Origin: Actinospica robiniae DSM 44927
GTDB lineage: Bacteria > Actinomycetota > Actinomycetes > Streptomycetales > Catenulisporaceae
Assembly: GCF_000504285.1 (NCBI RefSeq)
Contig: NZ_KI632511.1
Coordinates: 5,686,154 to 5,750,153 of the forward strand
Length of the DNA: 64,000 nucleotides
Direction of reading: 5' to 3'
Below the pieces are notes generated by a model that was not told where the DNA came from, ran no database searches, and saw only the letters and a list, made by a program, of their open reading frames with translations. Positions 42,901 to 52,234 of this stretch are shown in pieces; the stretch's first letter is position 1; each line of letters begins with the position of its first letter. Position numbers and translations under genes: made by a program.

Positions 42901-45851
42901 CGCACACCCTCTACGTCGACGCCATCGACGGCGCCGGCGACATCTCGGCCACCGCCAGCTACAGCTTCATCGCCGCCCAGCACGCCACAGCCACCTGCGC
43001 GAGCCTCTCGGCCTGCTACAACAACATCGCGGTCAGCTCGAACACCGCGATGACCCAGGGCGCCGCGGACGGAGGCAACAGCTTCTCCGCGACCGACTGG
43101 ACCAATGCGGGCTGGACCAGCAACGGACACATCACCGTCGACGGGGCGAGCCTGAGCCTGCCGACCTACGGCACCGGGCACAGCGACAACGCCCTCGCCT
43201 ACGGCCAGTCCGTCACCTGCGCCACCGCCGGAATCACCTGCGCCGTCTCCGGCACCGGCTCGAGCTCTCTGGTGTTCCTGGTCACCGCTACCCGCGTAGG
43301 CAGCAGCCTGACGATGCCCTCATCCGTCTCCGGCAACGAGACAGCCCCCTACATCCCCGCCGGCACCCCGGTCACCGGCACCTACTACGACGACCTCGAC
43401 GGCTCCGGCTCCACCCTCAACGGCACGCTGGGTGTGCCGACGGGCTGCGTCTACTACACCGGCGCGCTCGCAGGCACCTGCTACTCCTACGTCATGGCAG
43501 TGCCCGACTGGGTCACATCGAACACGGCCATCGGCGACATCGCCACCATGGCCTTCCCCGACGAGAACACCCAGAGCGGAACGGCGAACACCACCAAACA
43601 CCCGAAGGTCTACGCCTTCTCCGTCCCGCTGATCCCCGGACAGACCATCTCCTCGATCACCCTGCCGGACGTGTCCAACGACGCCAGCGGCAGCGAGGCA
43701 CTGCACGTCTTCTCCCTCGGCACCCGCGACACCACCGCCGGCACCGTCGAAGCCGGCGGCACCACGGTCTCCGCCGCCACCGGCGACACCTGGACCGGCG
43801 CGTGGGCCTCCGACACCGAGGGCGACTACGCACCGGCCTCCGGCAGCTACGGCGCCCAGTCCGTGCGCATCCTGCTCCAGCCGACCGTCACCGGCAGCAC
43901 CGTGCGGATCAAGCTCGACAACTCCCTGGGCACCACTGCCCTGGCCATCGGCCACCTCACCATCGCCAGCACCACCGGAACCGCGGCCAGCCCCACTGCC
44001 GCCACCAGCACCGCCCCCGTGGCCCTCACCTTCGGCGGATCACAGTCCACAACCGTTCCCGCAGGCGCCATGGTCTACTCCGACCCGCTCTCCTACTCCA
44101 TGGTCAACGACCAATGGGTCGCCGTCTCCTTCTACCTCTCCTCCACCAGCGTCCCGGCACTCGTCCAGCACTCCTGGGCCACCGACGCCTACGAGTACAT
44201 GTCCCCGGTCAACTCGGCCGACGCGACCATGAGCAGCGCCGCGACCGCGTACACCGCCGGCGGCTTCAGTTCCGGCACCTACACCAACCTCGTTACCGGC
44301 CTGGATGTGCAGACCGCGGGCGAGCAGACCCAGGTCGTGATCGGCGACAACCTGATCGACGCTTGGGAGCCGAACACCGCCCCGCTCAGCGCCAACAACG
44401 GCGCGGCCCAGCGCCTGTCCGACATCTTTGCCGCGGCAGGAGCAACCACGCCGAGCGGCTACAGCTTCGGCGTCGTGAACGCGGGCATCGAATCCAACCA
44501 GATCCTCGCCGGCTACGCCGACACCATCAACGGCACCACTGGCGGAACACCCGTCGGCGGCCCGTCCCTGCTCGCCCGCATCGACCGCGACGTCCTGGAC
44601 GAACCCGGCGTCACCAACACCGTCATGGACGAAGGCCTCGAAGACGTCCTGGCCGAGCAGCCGACAACCGCCGACGACGTCACCACCGACACCAGCGCGT
44701 TCGAAAGCGGAGCGCTCACCACCCTGTTCGGCTACCTCGGGGACCTCGACGCCCAGGCCACGCTCGTCACCGCCATCGGCATGACCCCGTGTATCGGCTA
44801 CGCCGGCGACGGAGCGGCCAGCGGCAACGACCCGTGCACCGCAGACGTCGACGCGGTACGCACCAGCGTCAACGACTGGCTCGAAGCCGACGGGCCCGAA
44901 ATCGCCAACTACGCGTACGTCGAGCCGGACACCACCATCGGCACACCCGCCACCGCAACCTACTGCCCCGCCGCCGACACCGACTGCACCGCCGCCCTCA
45001 GCCCCCTGTCCATGGTCGGCACCAGCCGCAACAACGCCCCCTCCGACCCGGTCAACCTGACCAACGCCGCCACCGGCGCCCTCGCCAACGCCATCCTCGC
45101 CCCCCAGGACATCTGGGAACTCAACGACGGCACCGGCGCCAGCACCGCGGCCGACAACACCGTCGGATCCACCGGAAACCTGAACAACACCACCAGCACC
45201 GGAAGCCTCTACCTCGCCTACTCCGACCCATCCCTCAACCCCGGCGGAAACCCCCTGACCCTCAACGGGACGCAGGGCACCAACTACACATGGCCGACCG
45301 CCACCGTGGGCACCTTGACCGGACAGACGGTCCTGAGCCTCGACGGCACCAGCGGATACGCCACCACCTCAGGGGCCGTGCTCGACACCACGGGCAGCTA
45401 CTCCATCAGCGCCTGGGTGAACCTCAGCCAGATCCCGACCGGATACGCCACGATCGCCGCCCAAGCCGGCACCCAGGCCTCCGGCTTCTACCTCCAATAC
45501 GACCCGGACAACGCGGCATGGTGCCTGAACTTCATGTCCACCGACACCGCCGACCCGCCCGGCGCCTACCCCATCCCCTGCGCCTCCACGGCCCCCACAG
45601 CGCACACCTGGTATCACGTCGTGGCGACCTACAACGCCACCACGAATGCCGCCGTGCTGTACGTCAACGGCACACAGGCCGGTAGCGCCACCATCACCGA
45701 CTGGTCCGCAACCGGTCCGCTGCTCATCGGCGCGGACCAGTACGACGCGAACATCGGCGACTTCTTCCCCGGAGAGATCAGCGACATCCAGACCTTCAAC
45801 TACGCCCTGAGCGCACCGCAGATCACCGCGCTCTACCACCAGATCAACTAA
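39981..45851 (+). CDS. Giant secreted LamG / SGNH-like protein
   Basis: A 1956-aa exported protein. The signal peptide covers about residues 1-34 (VGALALAVAAGLTIAAPAAQ, then AAQPPA). The N-terminal third (VDTTLHRNANGSYSPAATAY, PVYIDPTLSWQEASGG) is the type found with actinobacterial RHS proteins. A first LamG domain lies at ~751-965 (DSSGTNTATLQSG, FSVSAWVKL, SGFYLQYETTDKAW). An SGNH-hydrolase-like domain lies at ~1450-1665 (VVIGDNLIDAW, VVNAGIESNQIL, LLARIDRDVLDEPGVTNTVM). A second LamG domain ends the protein (~1706-1956; YSISAWVNLSQIPTGYATIA). The SGNH nucleophile position is Asn (GDN instead of GDS), so this domain may be a binding module. Confidence 0.85.
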   Translation: MQTYTRIRRSHAGVGALALAVAAGLTIAAPAAQAAQPPATVQGDLGASSSAHTDSAAQARAAAQAMSEGYGLTVAQQQAVDAAVLTARKTGKAVPISALTTETSQVTAEPDGKLALTENTLPVRALKDNAWVAVDTTLHRNANGSYSPAATAYANVALSAGGSGPLAVTTTESGASYAVTWPTVLPAPVVSGSSATYTNVLSGVDLKVSATVGGGFSEVLVVHDARAAANPALSKLELAVHSSGVTKGSGSTVGSAAGGLALSISGASMWDSNTAVPADAAVAAARASTARESGAVGTPSSSAPTQAQLDQIGASDPSSAAAPGYAANQAPLGVAVTGNALVLTPSKALLADQHAVYPVYIDPTLSWQEASGGAPAYDEVKQDAPCNSQSYYKDTGMDDNSLGVGYAAGSCGGWQNTYYQWSLPPQIWGAHIGSAQVQVTENWQASFSCSTSRTVTAHLAGGIGSGTDYNNQPGPLTGSSAYSNAQSVGAAWNASGCTTTESSKAGFDFQSPVQTSANNHSSQLTVELTGDSSTTDFSRFTDNPSLVIKYDHNPNTPAASQLTTANGASNTVACASAAPYPFIGKSIATNTVSLVAGNITSPDGDQLRANFNYWTSASSTHQTGASADNLASGATAKYSLPSSFTSTLTSGETVYWDVQTTNGTYTSGWSPTCAFTAEPTSPDAPTIAPNSTYPAGIAVTDAGTSATFAVSGSSTGADTTGFYYNLDSVPAASGTPASEIAPITTSATGLTDSWPLNASSGTSAADSSGTNTATLQSGASFAADPGRGYVLATSGTSTSYAQSTTTSVNTAADFSVSAWVKLTAIPTANQTALSQDTSLNSGFYLQYETTDKAWAFTQFSANSTTHTSYHAHGASTPAAGVWYQLTGVYTKSTGLMQLYVDGALAGTATNPSEYAATGDLAIGRSFYSGSNADFFHGDISDVQTYSSALTSTQAASLYNTATADITITPYAPGPHTLYVDAIDGAGDISATASYSFIAAQHATATCASLSACYNNIAVSSNTAMTQGAADGGNSFSATDWTNAGWTSNGHITVDGASLSLPTYGTGHSDNALAYGQSVTCATAGITCAVSGTGSSSLVFLVTATRVGSSLTMPSSVSGNETAPYIPAGTPVTGTYYDDLDGSGSTLNGTLGVPTGCVYYTGALAGTCYSYVMAVPDWVTSNTAIGDIATMAFPDENTQSGTANTTKHPKVYAFSVPLIPGQTISSITLPDVSNDASGSEALHVFSLGTRDTTAGTVEAGGTTVSAATGDTWTGAWASDTEGDYAPASGSYGAQSVRILLQPTVTGSTVRIKLDNSLGTTALAIGHLTIASTTGTAASPTAATSTAPVALTFGGSQSTTVPAGAMVYSDPLSYSMVNDQWVAVSFYLSSTSVPALVQHSWATDAYEYMSPVNSADATMSSAATAYTAGGFSSGTYTNLVTGLDVQTAGEQTQVVIGDNLIDAWEPNTAPLSANNGAAQRLSDIFAAAGATTPSGYSFGVVNAGIESNQILAGYADTINGTTGGTPVGGPSLLARIDRDVLDEPGVTNTVMDEGLEDVLAEQPTTADDVTTDTSAFESGALTTLFGYLGDLDAQATLVTAIGMTPCIGYAGDGAASGNDPCTADVDAVRTSVNDWLEADGPEIANYAYVEPDTTIGTPATATYCPAADTDCTAALSPLSMVGTSRNNAPSDPVNLTNAATGALANAILAPQDIWELNDGTGASTAADNTVGSTGNLNNTTSTGSLYLAYSDPSLNPGGNPLTLNGTQGTNYTWPTATVGTLTGQTVLSLDGTSGYATTSGAVLDTTGSYSISAWVNLSQIPTGYATIAAQAGTQASGFYLQYDPDNAAWCLNFMSTDTADPPGAYPIPCASTAPTAHTWYHVVATYNATTNAAVLYVNGTQAGSATITDWSATGPLLIGADQYDANIGDFFPGEISDIQTFNYALSAPQITALYHQIN

Positions 45852-45875
45852 CGAGCGCGACTAGCCATGCCACAC

Positions 45876-45902
45876 GCGGGGTCCCCGATCGCGGGACCCC
45901 GC
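45876..45902 (+). terminator. GC-rich hairpin after the LamG gene
   Basis: GCGGGGTCCC (45876-45885) pairs with GGGACCCCGC (45893-45902) across a short loop. There is no T-run, as is common for actinobacterial terminators. It is 25 bases after the stop codon. Confidence 0.6.
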
Positions 45903-46089
45903 ATCCGCAATACCCCACTCCAGCCCTGCAGTGATACGTCACAGTACACTGATGATTGTGTCATCACTGCGCAACAAGTCCCAGTTCCCGGTACAGGTCC
46001 ATCTACACTGGGCCCGCGTATACACTGCGCCGAACCCACACGCACTGATCTCGCACACAGGTGCCCGAAGAACGTAGGACCAGCCGCCG

Positions 46090-47454
46090 ATGTCTCCCGT
46101 GCACCGCCTTCCCCGTGGTCGTCGCGCCACCATCATCTCGGCCGCCGTCGGCGCCGCACTCGTGGCCGGCTGCGCCGTGCTGCTCATCCCAGGACCCGAC
46201 ACCCACACGACAGCCGACACACGCGCCGCGAACTCCGCGATCGGTGACGGCTCCGGCGCGCCCACGGCCTCGACGACCGGCACGGCATCGGCCGGCGCAT
46301 CGGCCTCGGCCTCGGCTTCAAGCTCCGCGTCCACATCTGCGTTCGCGTCGGCCTCGGCGTCAGCCTCCGGTTCCGCGACGCCGACCTCGAGCGCTGCGTT
46401 CTCCGGCCCGCCCAAGCTCTCGATCGGCTCCAGCCGGACCGTCGCCGGCACCCTGGCGCCGGCCTGGCCCGACCAGGGCCAGGCCGAGATAAACCTCGAC
46501 GGCGGCGGCTCGATCAAAAGCTACGGACCCGTCGACAGCTCGCAGCCGATCGCCTCGGTCACCAAGACCATGACCGCCTACCTCATCCTGCACGACCACC
46601 CGCTCAGCCCGGGGCAGCAGGGCCCGAGCATCACCATCACCGCCGCCGACGTCGCCGCCTACAAATACGACGTCAGCGAGAACATGTCCTCGGTGCCCGT
46701 CAAAGCCGGCGAGCAGCTGACCGAGAACGAGGCGCTCCAGGCCCTCATGCTCGCCTCCGCCGACAACATCGCCGACGTCCTGGCCCACTGGGACACCGGC
46801 ACCACCACCGACGACGCCTTCGTCAGCAAAATGAACTCCGAAGCCTCCGCCCTCGGCATGAGCCACACCCACTACGCCGACGCCTCCGGCTACGACCCCG
46901 ACTCCGTCTCAACCGCACCCGACCAGATCACCCTCGCCCAACACGCCATGGGCCTCGGCTACTTCGCCCAACTCGTGGACCAGGGCAGCGCCAGCATCCC
47001 CGTGGCCGGCACCATCTCCAACTACAACAGCCTCCTCGGCTACGACGGCGTCAACGGCATCAAAACCGGCTCCACCGGCCAAGCCGGCGGCTGCCTCCTC
47101 TTCCACGCCGACTTCACCGTCAACGGCCGCACCCTCACCCTCTCCGGCGCCGTCCTCGGCCAGGACGCACCCACCGGCCAGGAACTCGGCGTCGGACTCG
47201 CCGCCGCGAAGACAGCGATATCCAGCACCGAATCCCAGGTCACCGCCCGCACCCTCATCCCCGCCGGCACCGCAGTCGCCACCGCACCCCTGGCCGACGG
47301 CACCACCGCCACCCTGCACACCACCGGCAACCTCACCGTCACCGCATGGCCCGGCGAATCCGTCACCCTGCGCCTGAGCACCTCAGGAACCACCCACACC
47401 CTCAAGGCCTACGCCTCCGACGGAACACTCCTCGGCACCACCACGCTCCAGTAA
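46090..47454 (+). CDS. D-alanyl-D-alanine carboxypeptidase (S11)
   Basis: A 454-aa exported penicillin-binding protein that trims stem-peptide terminal D-Ala. It has an N-terminal membrane anchor or signal (IISAAVGAALVAGCAVLLIP, about residues 16-35), then a Ser/Ala-rich linker (TASAGASASASASSSAST). The catalytic motifs are complete: SVTK (SxxK), SADN (SxN, in LMLASADNIADVL) and KTG in VNGIKTGSTGQAGG. The C-terminal ~90 residues are a beta-rich PBP5-type extension. It sits behind the LamG gene, but a separate promoter region is present. A Cys in VAGCAVLL could be a lipobox. Confidence 0.9.
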   Translation: MSPVHRLPRGRRATIISAAVGAALVAGCAVLLIPGPDTHTTADTRAANSAIGDGSGAPTASTTGTASAGASASASASSSASTSAFASASASASGSATPTSSAAFSGPPKLSIGSSRTVAGTLAPAWPDQGQAEINLDGGGSIKSYGPVDSSQPIASVTKTMTAYLILHDHPLSPGQQGPSITITAADVAAYKYDVSENMSSVPVKAGEQLTENEALQALMLASADNIADVLAHWDTGTTTDDAFVSKMNSEASALGMSHTHYADASGYDPDSVSTAPDQITLAQHAMGLGYFAQLVDQGSASIPVAGTISNYNSLLGYDGVNGIKTGSTGQAGGCLLFHADFTVNGRTLTLSGAVLGQDAPTGQELGVGLAAAKTAISSTESQVTARTLIPAGTAVATAPLADGTTATLHTTGNLTVTAWPGESVTLRLSTSGTTHTLKAYASDGTLLGTTTLQ

Positions 47455-47648
47455 CACAGAGCACTGATCGGGCTCTACCGCCGACCGAGATGGCGGCGGT
47501 AGATGCCCGGGCCCATGCATCCGGTCCCCGACCACGCGTTGGCCAGCGTCAAACCAGATCGATCGAGTCAGGAACGGGGGCTATGGACTCAGTCGACCTG
47601 GCCCGACCCGAAGTATTCAACATCGGGTTCGTAGTTGCGGCTGTCCGA

Positions 47649-48266
47649 TCACAGGGCGATGGCACGGTGGGCGAGCGCGGCGTCGACGATCGCGGCGGCG
47701 TTGCCGTCGACGAGTTCGTCCGGCGGGTAGAAGATGAGGTCGCTGACGTGCGGGTGCGGTGTGTTCGCCCGCAGGAGCAGAAGGTAGTAGTCGGAGTCCG
47801 GGTCTACGGCTTGGATCCTGCGTACGATCTCGACCAGCTCGGATCTGGTGACATCGGGCACCCTTGGCCATGGCGGCCGCGCGGCTTCGCGGGCAAAGTC
47901 CTCAAGGCTCCGAGCGCCGTCGTATTCAAGGAAGGCATCGATTCCGTAATCGCGGCCCGCTGCCGCGCTGAACTCGGCCATCGCTGTGTCGGCTTCGGAC
48001 CGCAGCCCCTGGTGTACCAGATCAGCGATCCGTGTGATCTCGGCGCCAATCTCGTCTATGCGCCATTGGTCGACGACCGGCGGCAGCAGCTCCTGGCGTA
48101 GGTCCACGCAGGGTATTGTGCCACCGTCACCAATCCAGAGGTTTTGAGCCCTGAACCAGATGAGCCACGCCTGGACCAGATCTCCTGAGTCAAGACCAGA
48201 TTCACCGAGTCCGGACAGTAGAGGTGCACGGTCTTCAAGCAGAAACCGAAGTTCCGGCTCCGCCAT
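47649..48266 (-). CDS. Hypothetical acidic protein, 205 aa
   Basis: The product begins MAEPELRFLLEDRAPLLSGL and has a helical first half, with SDYYLLLLRANTPHPHVSDL in the second half. No signal or membrane segment is seen. No family is recognised; size and acidity resemble stand-alone immunity proteins. An alternative ATG lies three codons upstream. Confidence 0.6.
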   Translation of the reverse strand: MAEPELRFLLEDRAPLLSGLGESGLDSGDLVQAWLIWFRAQNLWIGDGGTIPCVDLRQELLPPVVDQWRIDEIGAEITRIADLVHQGLRSEADTAMAEFSAAAGRDYGIDAFLEYDGARSLEDFAREAARPPWPRVPDVTRSELVEIVRRIQAVDPDSDYYLLLLRANTPHPHVSDLIFYPPDELVDGNAAAIVDAALAHRAIAL

Positions 48267-48350
48267 CTGACGCATAATGACGGTTATGACCGAGACGAAG
48301 CGGGCGGTACAACAAGGCGTCCGAACCCGCCCTGGCCAGGCTCAGGGAGG

Positions 48351-48887
48351 TCAGCCGAGGTGGTTTGCGAACGGCCGGGACCTATACTGAGCCTTGAACT
48401 GCCCGATGAGCTCCTTCTCGGTATCCTCGGGGGACTCCCCTGCCGCTGTCACCCGCCACGCGATCAATACATCGGCATGGTCGGCCAACTGGAAGACACA
48501 GCAGCCGCCGACGTGGTTGTCCGCCGTACCGGCCCCAAACCGGCGGTACTCGCCGATCCGCCTGCGCAAACGGATGGCCTTCCCGATATAGACCACCTGC
48601 GCACCTTCCACCCACTTGCCCGTCAGCCCTTCCACCGGCACCGTGTGGTCACGCAGACCGGCCTTGTTCTCGGGCAAGAACACGGGCCGGACGGTGGACG
48701 AGCGGTACACGACGTACACTCCGGGCCCCTGCGGTACCTCGGCGGCCTTCGACTCGGACAGCCGGACGAAGCCAACGAAGCCGCTCTCATGCAGCGCTTC
48801 CCACGTGAACTCCACCTCGCCAGTATCCGGCTCAGCAGCCGCATTCCCAACCGCCAGAGCGTTGGGGCGAGACCTCTGTCGTCGCAT
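48351..48887 (-). CDS. GIY-YIG domain protein
   Basis: A ~178-aa protein. The GIY-YIG nuclease core is recognisable as GPGVYVVYRSS ... GAQVVYIGKAIRLRRRIGEY, with the conserved Arg and Tyr. It continues with FQLADHADVLIAWRVT and a final Glu-rich helix (ESPEDTEKELIGQFKAQYRS) that may supply the catalytic Glu. It ends NHLG, as in small GIY-YIG proteins with a conserved Asn. It is divergent from the sigma-like/KAP pair. The start is uncertain; a GTG about 70 bases downstream (EFTWEALHESGF) is also possible. Confidence 0.75.
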   Translation of the reverse strand: MRRQRSRPNALAVGNAAAEPDTGEVEFTWEALHESGFVGFVRLSESKAAEVPQGPGVYVVYRSSTVRPVFLPENKAGLRDHTVPVEGLTGKWVEGAQVVYIGKAIRLRRRIGEYRRFGAGTADNHVGGCCVFQLADHADVLIAWRVTAAGESPEDTEKELIGQFKAQYRSRPFANHLG

Positions 48888-49027
48888 CAGCCGCTTATGA
48901 AGCGGACAGGGCAGGACGGCAGCAAGCACCACGTGATCATGCGAGAAGACCCGCGGCGCGAGCACCTTGCGAGAAAATCCTGTCGCGGAGCTGTCAGCAA
49001 TCGTGAGCCCTGCGACAGAGAGGGAGT

Positions 49028-49753
49028 GTGAGCGCGATTCCGAGCGCCGTCCCGGAGGATGGCCCACCCCGAGCACTGCGGCCTTACGAGGTCGCTGACC
49101 TGACGACCCTCGAACTGCTCGACGCGGTCATCGAGTCCGGCTACACCGGGCACACGTGGGCCGAACTAACGTGCCGCCTCGTGGCCACGGCCCTGCCGGA
49201 TCTTGAACGCGCGATCCGTACTGGCTCGATCTATCGCCGCTGCCGTCGCGCCGGTTACAAGATCGAAGTCAGTCAGGAACTGCAGCGCCGGCCACTGTGC
49301 GAAGACATCGCCGCAGAGGCCGTTGAGGAGTGTCTCGTGCACTTTGAGACCAAGGTGCTCCCCGACGGCGAGTGGGATCCGGAGCGCGGTGCCAGCCTCG
49401 AGGTGTTCTTCACTCAGTGCTGCCTCGGGCGCCTAGTCAACCGATGGCGCTTCCACCTGCACCAGCGCCGTGTCGAGGCGATGGACCTGGAGGCCCTCGA
49501 CGAGGGGGGCCCGGCGGGTGTGTTCACCGTGGTCGCCTATCCGCCCGTGGATCCCGCTTACCGGGCCGAGCTCCGCGATGAGCTGGCCCGAGCGACCGCG
49601 CCGCTCAAGGATGACGATCTGGTCGCACTTGCCCTTGAGTCGCGGGGTTGGAGTCGCGCGGAGATCGCCGAGGAGTTGGGTGTCAAGCGCAACACACTCG
49701 ACGCACGGATCAATAGGGCACAAAAGGCCGCTCGAGTACGGAGGACAGCATGA
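49028..49753 (+). CDS. Sigma-factor-like DNA-binding protein
   Basis: A 241-aa protein. The C-terminal 60 residues form a sigma region-4-like helix-turn-helix (LALESRGWSRAEIAEELGVK, RNTLDARINRAQKAAR). The middle (WDPERGASLEVFFTQCCLGR, LVNRWRFHLHQRR) resembles ECF sigma region 2. The N-terminal ~110 residues are not typical of ECF sigma factors. It overlaps the KAP NTPase gene by four bases (49750-49753), so the two are co-translated. It probably directs transcription of its own operon; another function is possible. Confidence 0.7.
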   Translation: MSAIPSAVPEDGPPRALRPYEVADLTTLELLDAVIESGYTGHTWAELTCRLVATALPDLERAIRTGSIYRRCRRAGYKIEVSQELQRRPLCEDIAAEAVEECLVHFETKVLPDGEWDPERGASLEVFFTQCCLGRLVNRWRFHLHQRRVEAMDLEALDEGGPAGVFTVVAYPPVDPAYRAELRDELARATAPLKDDDLVALALESRGWSRAEIAEELGVKRNTLDARINRAQKAARVRRTA

Positions 49754-52005
49754 GCAAGCACGAGTCCATCGACACGTCGGATGCCACGTCGTTGCCCGGC
49801 AGGGCGGACGCGCCGATCCTGTCGTTGAACGAAGACCGGCTCGGGCGCGAGCGGTTCGCCCGAGCTCTGGCCGCCGAGGTCCTCACCGCCCCCGCGGCAC
49901 GCGGCTGCGTAATGGGCCTGACCGGGCCATGGGGAAGCGGCAAGACATCTGTCCTGAACATGGTCGCGGAGGCCATCGGCAGCGATGCGATCGTCGTCCA
50001 CTTCAACCCGTGGATGTTCTCCGGAACCGAGGCTCTCGTCAGCGCATTCTTCACGGAGATCGGAAAGCAGCTGGGCAGGAAGACGGCGAAGCTGAAGGGA
50101 ATCGCGGGAAAGCTGGCAACCTACGGGCAAGTGCTCTCGCCCTTCGCCGCTCTCGCCGGCGCCGGCGGCGCGACGCAGGGCGTTGCCAACGTTCTCAAGG
50201 AGTTTGCTGGGGCACCCTCGGTGTTCGAACAGCGCCAGGAGTTGCACACCATGCTCGGCGAACTCGAGAAAAGGCTCGTCGTCATCGTCGACGATGTCGA
50301 CCGGCTGCGCCCCAGCGAGGTTCGCGACATCGTCCGCCTCGTTCGACTCGTCGGCGACTTCCCGAACACCCTCTATCTTCTCGCATTCGACCGCGGGCGC
50401 GTGGAGGAGTGCCTGGGTGATGGGGACCTCGCGCGCGGGCGCGCCTACCTGGAAAAGATCGTGCAGGTCACCCACGACGTACCGGCCGCCCGCGAGCCAG
50501 AAGTGGCCACCTTGTTCACTGACGGCTTACTGTCGGTCCTCGACACCCTGCCCGCCGGCCCGTTCGTCCGCGAAGACTGGCAGAACATCTTCAGCCTCGT
50601 CATCAGACCGTTGCTCGTGACGCCGCGCCACGTTCAGCGGCTACTCGGATCCGTCTCGATGACCCTGCGGATGGTTGGGGATGAAATTGCCCTCACCGAC
50701 CTGGTCGGTATCGAGGCCGTGCGTGTGCTGCACCCGGCACTGTACGAAGCCACCGTCTCCGTCGCCGACCACCTGTTCGCACGGGGAGGATTCGCCGAGG
50801 GCGGGTACCAGCGGAACCGCTCTGCGGCGGAGAGCCCCATCGCCGCGATGCACGCCGCCTCGCCGGAGCTTGCCGAGGCGGTCTGTCGCTGGCTGTTCCC
50901 GGCAGCGCGACGCCACTTTGAGAACATGCATCATGGATCGGAGTGGGAGACCACCTGGCGATGGCAGCGCAAGATCGCGAGCTCGGCGGTCTTCCGGTTC
51001 TATCTGGAGCGCCAACTGCCAGCCGGGGTCGTGCCCGCAGCTCTGGTGACAAACGCCTTCGAGCACCTCGCCGATCGCGACGGGCTTCGCCAAATTGTCG
51101 ATCAATGCTCTTCCTCCGAGCTCATGGACCTGCTTGAGCGGTTGACCCGGCCGATTGAAGACCTGCCGTTCGATTCCGACGACATCGAGGCGGATCCGGC
51201 GCGAACCGCGATCCCCGTCCTGATGGATCTTCTTCCCCGGCTTCCTGAGGAAGACGCCGTCTACGGACGTCGCGGAACGATGACGCTCATGCGGGTCGCT
51301 GTGCGACTGCTGCGGCGGATGCCGGAGGAGCAAACCCGAACCGGGGCGTTCTGTGCGGCCATCGCAGACGTGAAGACGATGAGTGGCCGGCTGATCCTGT
51401 TGGCGGTCGCCGGTCATCGCGAAAACATCGGCAACGCACTGATTGACGCCACGGTCGCCACAGAGCTCGAGGATCAGCTCCGCGGCGACCTCATGGCGCT
51501 ATCACCTGAGGACTTCGCCTCCCAGGATCGCATCGCCCGTCTCGCGTCCTTCGTGGCGGAGACTGACGAGGGAAAGAGCGCCCTTCATACCTTTGCCGAG
51601 AACGACCGCGTCATCTTCGCCCTGCTCGCCGACTGCGTCGGCTCGACACGCCGCCAGACAATCGGCGCCGCGGCCGTCGAGACAACAGCAGTACTGCCCT
51701 GGGAGCAGTTGCTGGAGTGGTTCGGCGAGGAAACGTTCCTGCATCGGCTCGCCGAGGTGATCACCGCCGTTGCTAACGGCACCGAGATCTCCAACGAGGA
51801 GGCCGCGGCACTGGGTCTCGCGGCCGAATATGCGAGCGGCAGCCGGCCGCTCAGGCCGTGGGAACGACTGGAGCGCAACCAGCCCGGTGTCGAAACCGAT
51901 GAGCGGGACAACTCCGCGGACGATGAGCAGCCCGGCTGCGAAGGCGCGGCAGCAACCATCACGCCTTTGCATGTCCAGCCCGTCATCGCGTCTGACGGTG
52001 TGTAG
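49750..52005 (+). CDS. KAP-family P-loop NTPase
   Basis: A 751-aa protein. The Walker A motif GPWGSGKTS lies at about residues 58-66, the KAP-type HFNPWMFSG at ~92 and Walker B VVIVDDVDRLRPSEVRDIVR at ~177. These are followed by FPNTLYLLAFDRGRVEECL. KAP NTPases normally carry membrane helices inserted in the NTPase domain. Here only a short Ala/Gly-rich stretch (LSPFAALAGAGGATQGVANV) occupies that place. The C-terminal ~400 residues are helical and unassigned. Phage-defence roles are known for several KAP proteins. It is coupled to a sigma-like gene and lies just ahead of CBASS. Confidence 0.85.
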   Translation: MSKHESIDTSDATSLPGRADAPILSLNEDRLGRERFARALAAEVLTAPAARGCVMGLTGPWGSGKTSVLNMVAEAIGSDAIVVHFNPWMFSGTEALVSAFFTEIGKQLGRKTAKLKGIAGKLATYGQVLSPFAALAGAGGATQGVANVLKEFAGAPSVFEQRQELHTMLGELEKRLVVIVDDVDRLRPSEVRDIVRLVRLVGDFPNTLYLLAFDRGRVEECLGDGDLARGRAYLEKIVQVTHDVPAAREPEVATLFTDGLLSVLDTLPAGPFVREDWQNIFSLVIRPLLVTPRHVQRLLGSVSMTLRMVGDEIALTDLVGIEAVRVLHPALYEATVSVADHLFARGGFAEGGYQRNRSAAESPIAAMHAASPELAEAVCRWLFPAARRHFENMHHGSEWETTWRWQRKIASSAVFRFYLERQLPAGVVPAALVTNAFEHLADRDGLRQIVDQCSSSELMDLLERLTRPIEDLPFDSDDIEADPARTAIPVLMDLLPRLPEEDAVYGRRGTMTLMRVAVRLLRRMPEEQTRTGAFCAAIADVKTMSGRLILLAVAGHRENIGNALIDATVATELEDQLRGDLMALSPEDFASQDRIARLASFVAETDEGKSALHTFAENDRVIFALLADCVGSTRRQTIGAAAVETTAVLPWEQLLEWFGEETFLHRLAEVITAVANGTEISNEEAAALGLAAEYASGSRPLRPWERLERNQPGVETDERDNSADDEQPGCEGAAATITPLHVQPVIASDGV

Positions 52006-52234
52006 TGCGTCGAAATGCTGCTCACTAGGAACACACGTACGGGGTGGTCACGACAGCATGCTGCGCCCCGCGCGGAAGAGCCTGACGGTGTGGCCGCTAT
52101 TCCGCCGCGCGTGAGCCTGCGGAGCCCGACTCGAGTCCAGCCGAGCGTTCACGACCGAAAACTGTCGGAGGCGACTGATAGAGATGATGGTGAACGTTCT
52201 GGGAACGAACTGGAGCACGAGAGCGGAAAAGAGC
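52006..52234. other. Promoter region of the CBASS operon
   Basis: No gene is seen in these 229 bases. An in-frame ATG at 52184 could extend the CD-NTase by 17 residues (MMVNVLGTNWS), but family members start near MAGKTYV. No clear regulator site is visible. Confidence 0.4.

Noticed and set aside
42239..45685. 1148-residue frame inside the LamG gene
   Set aside because: Same strand but shifted frame, almost only Arg/His/Pro/Gly; a shadow of the real 1956-aa protein.
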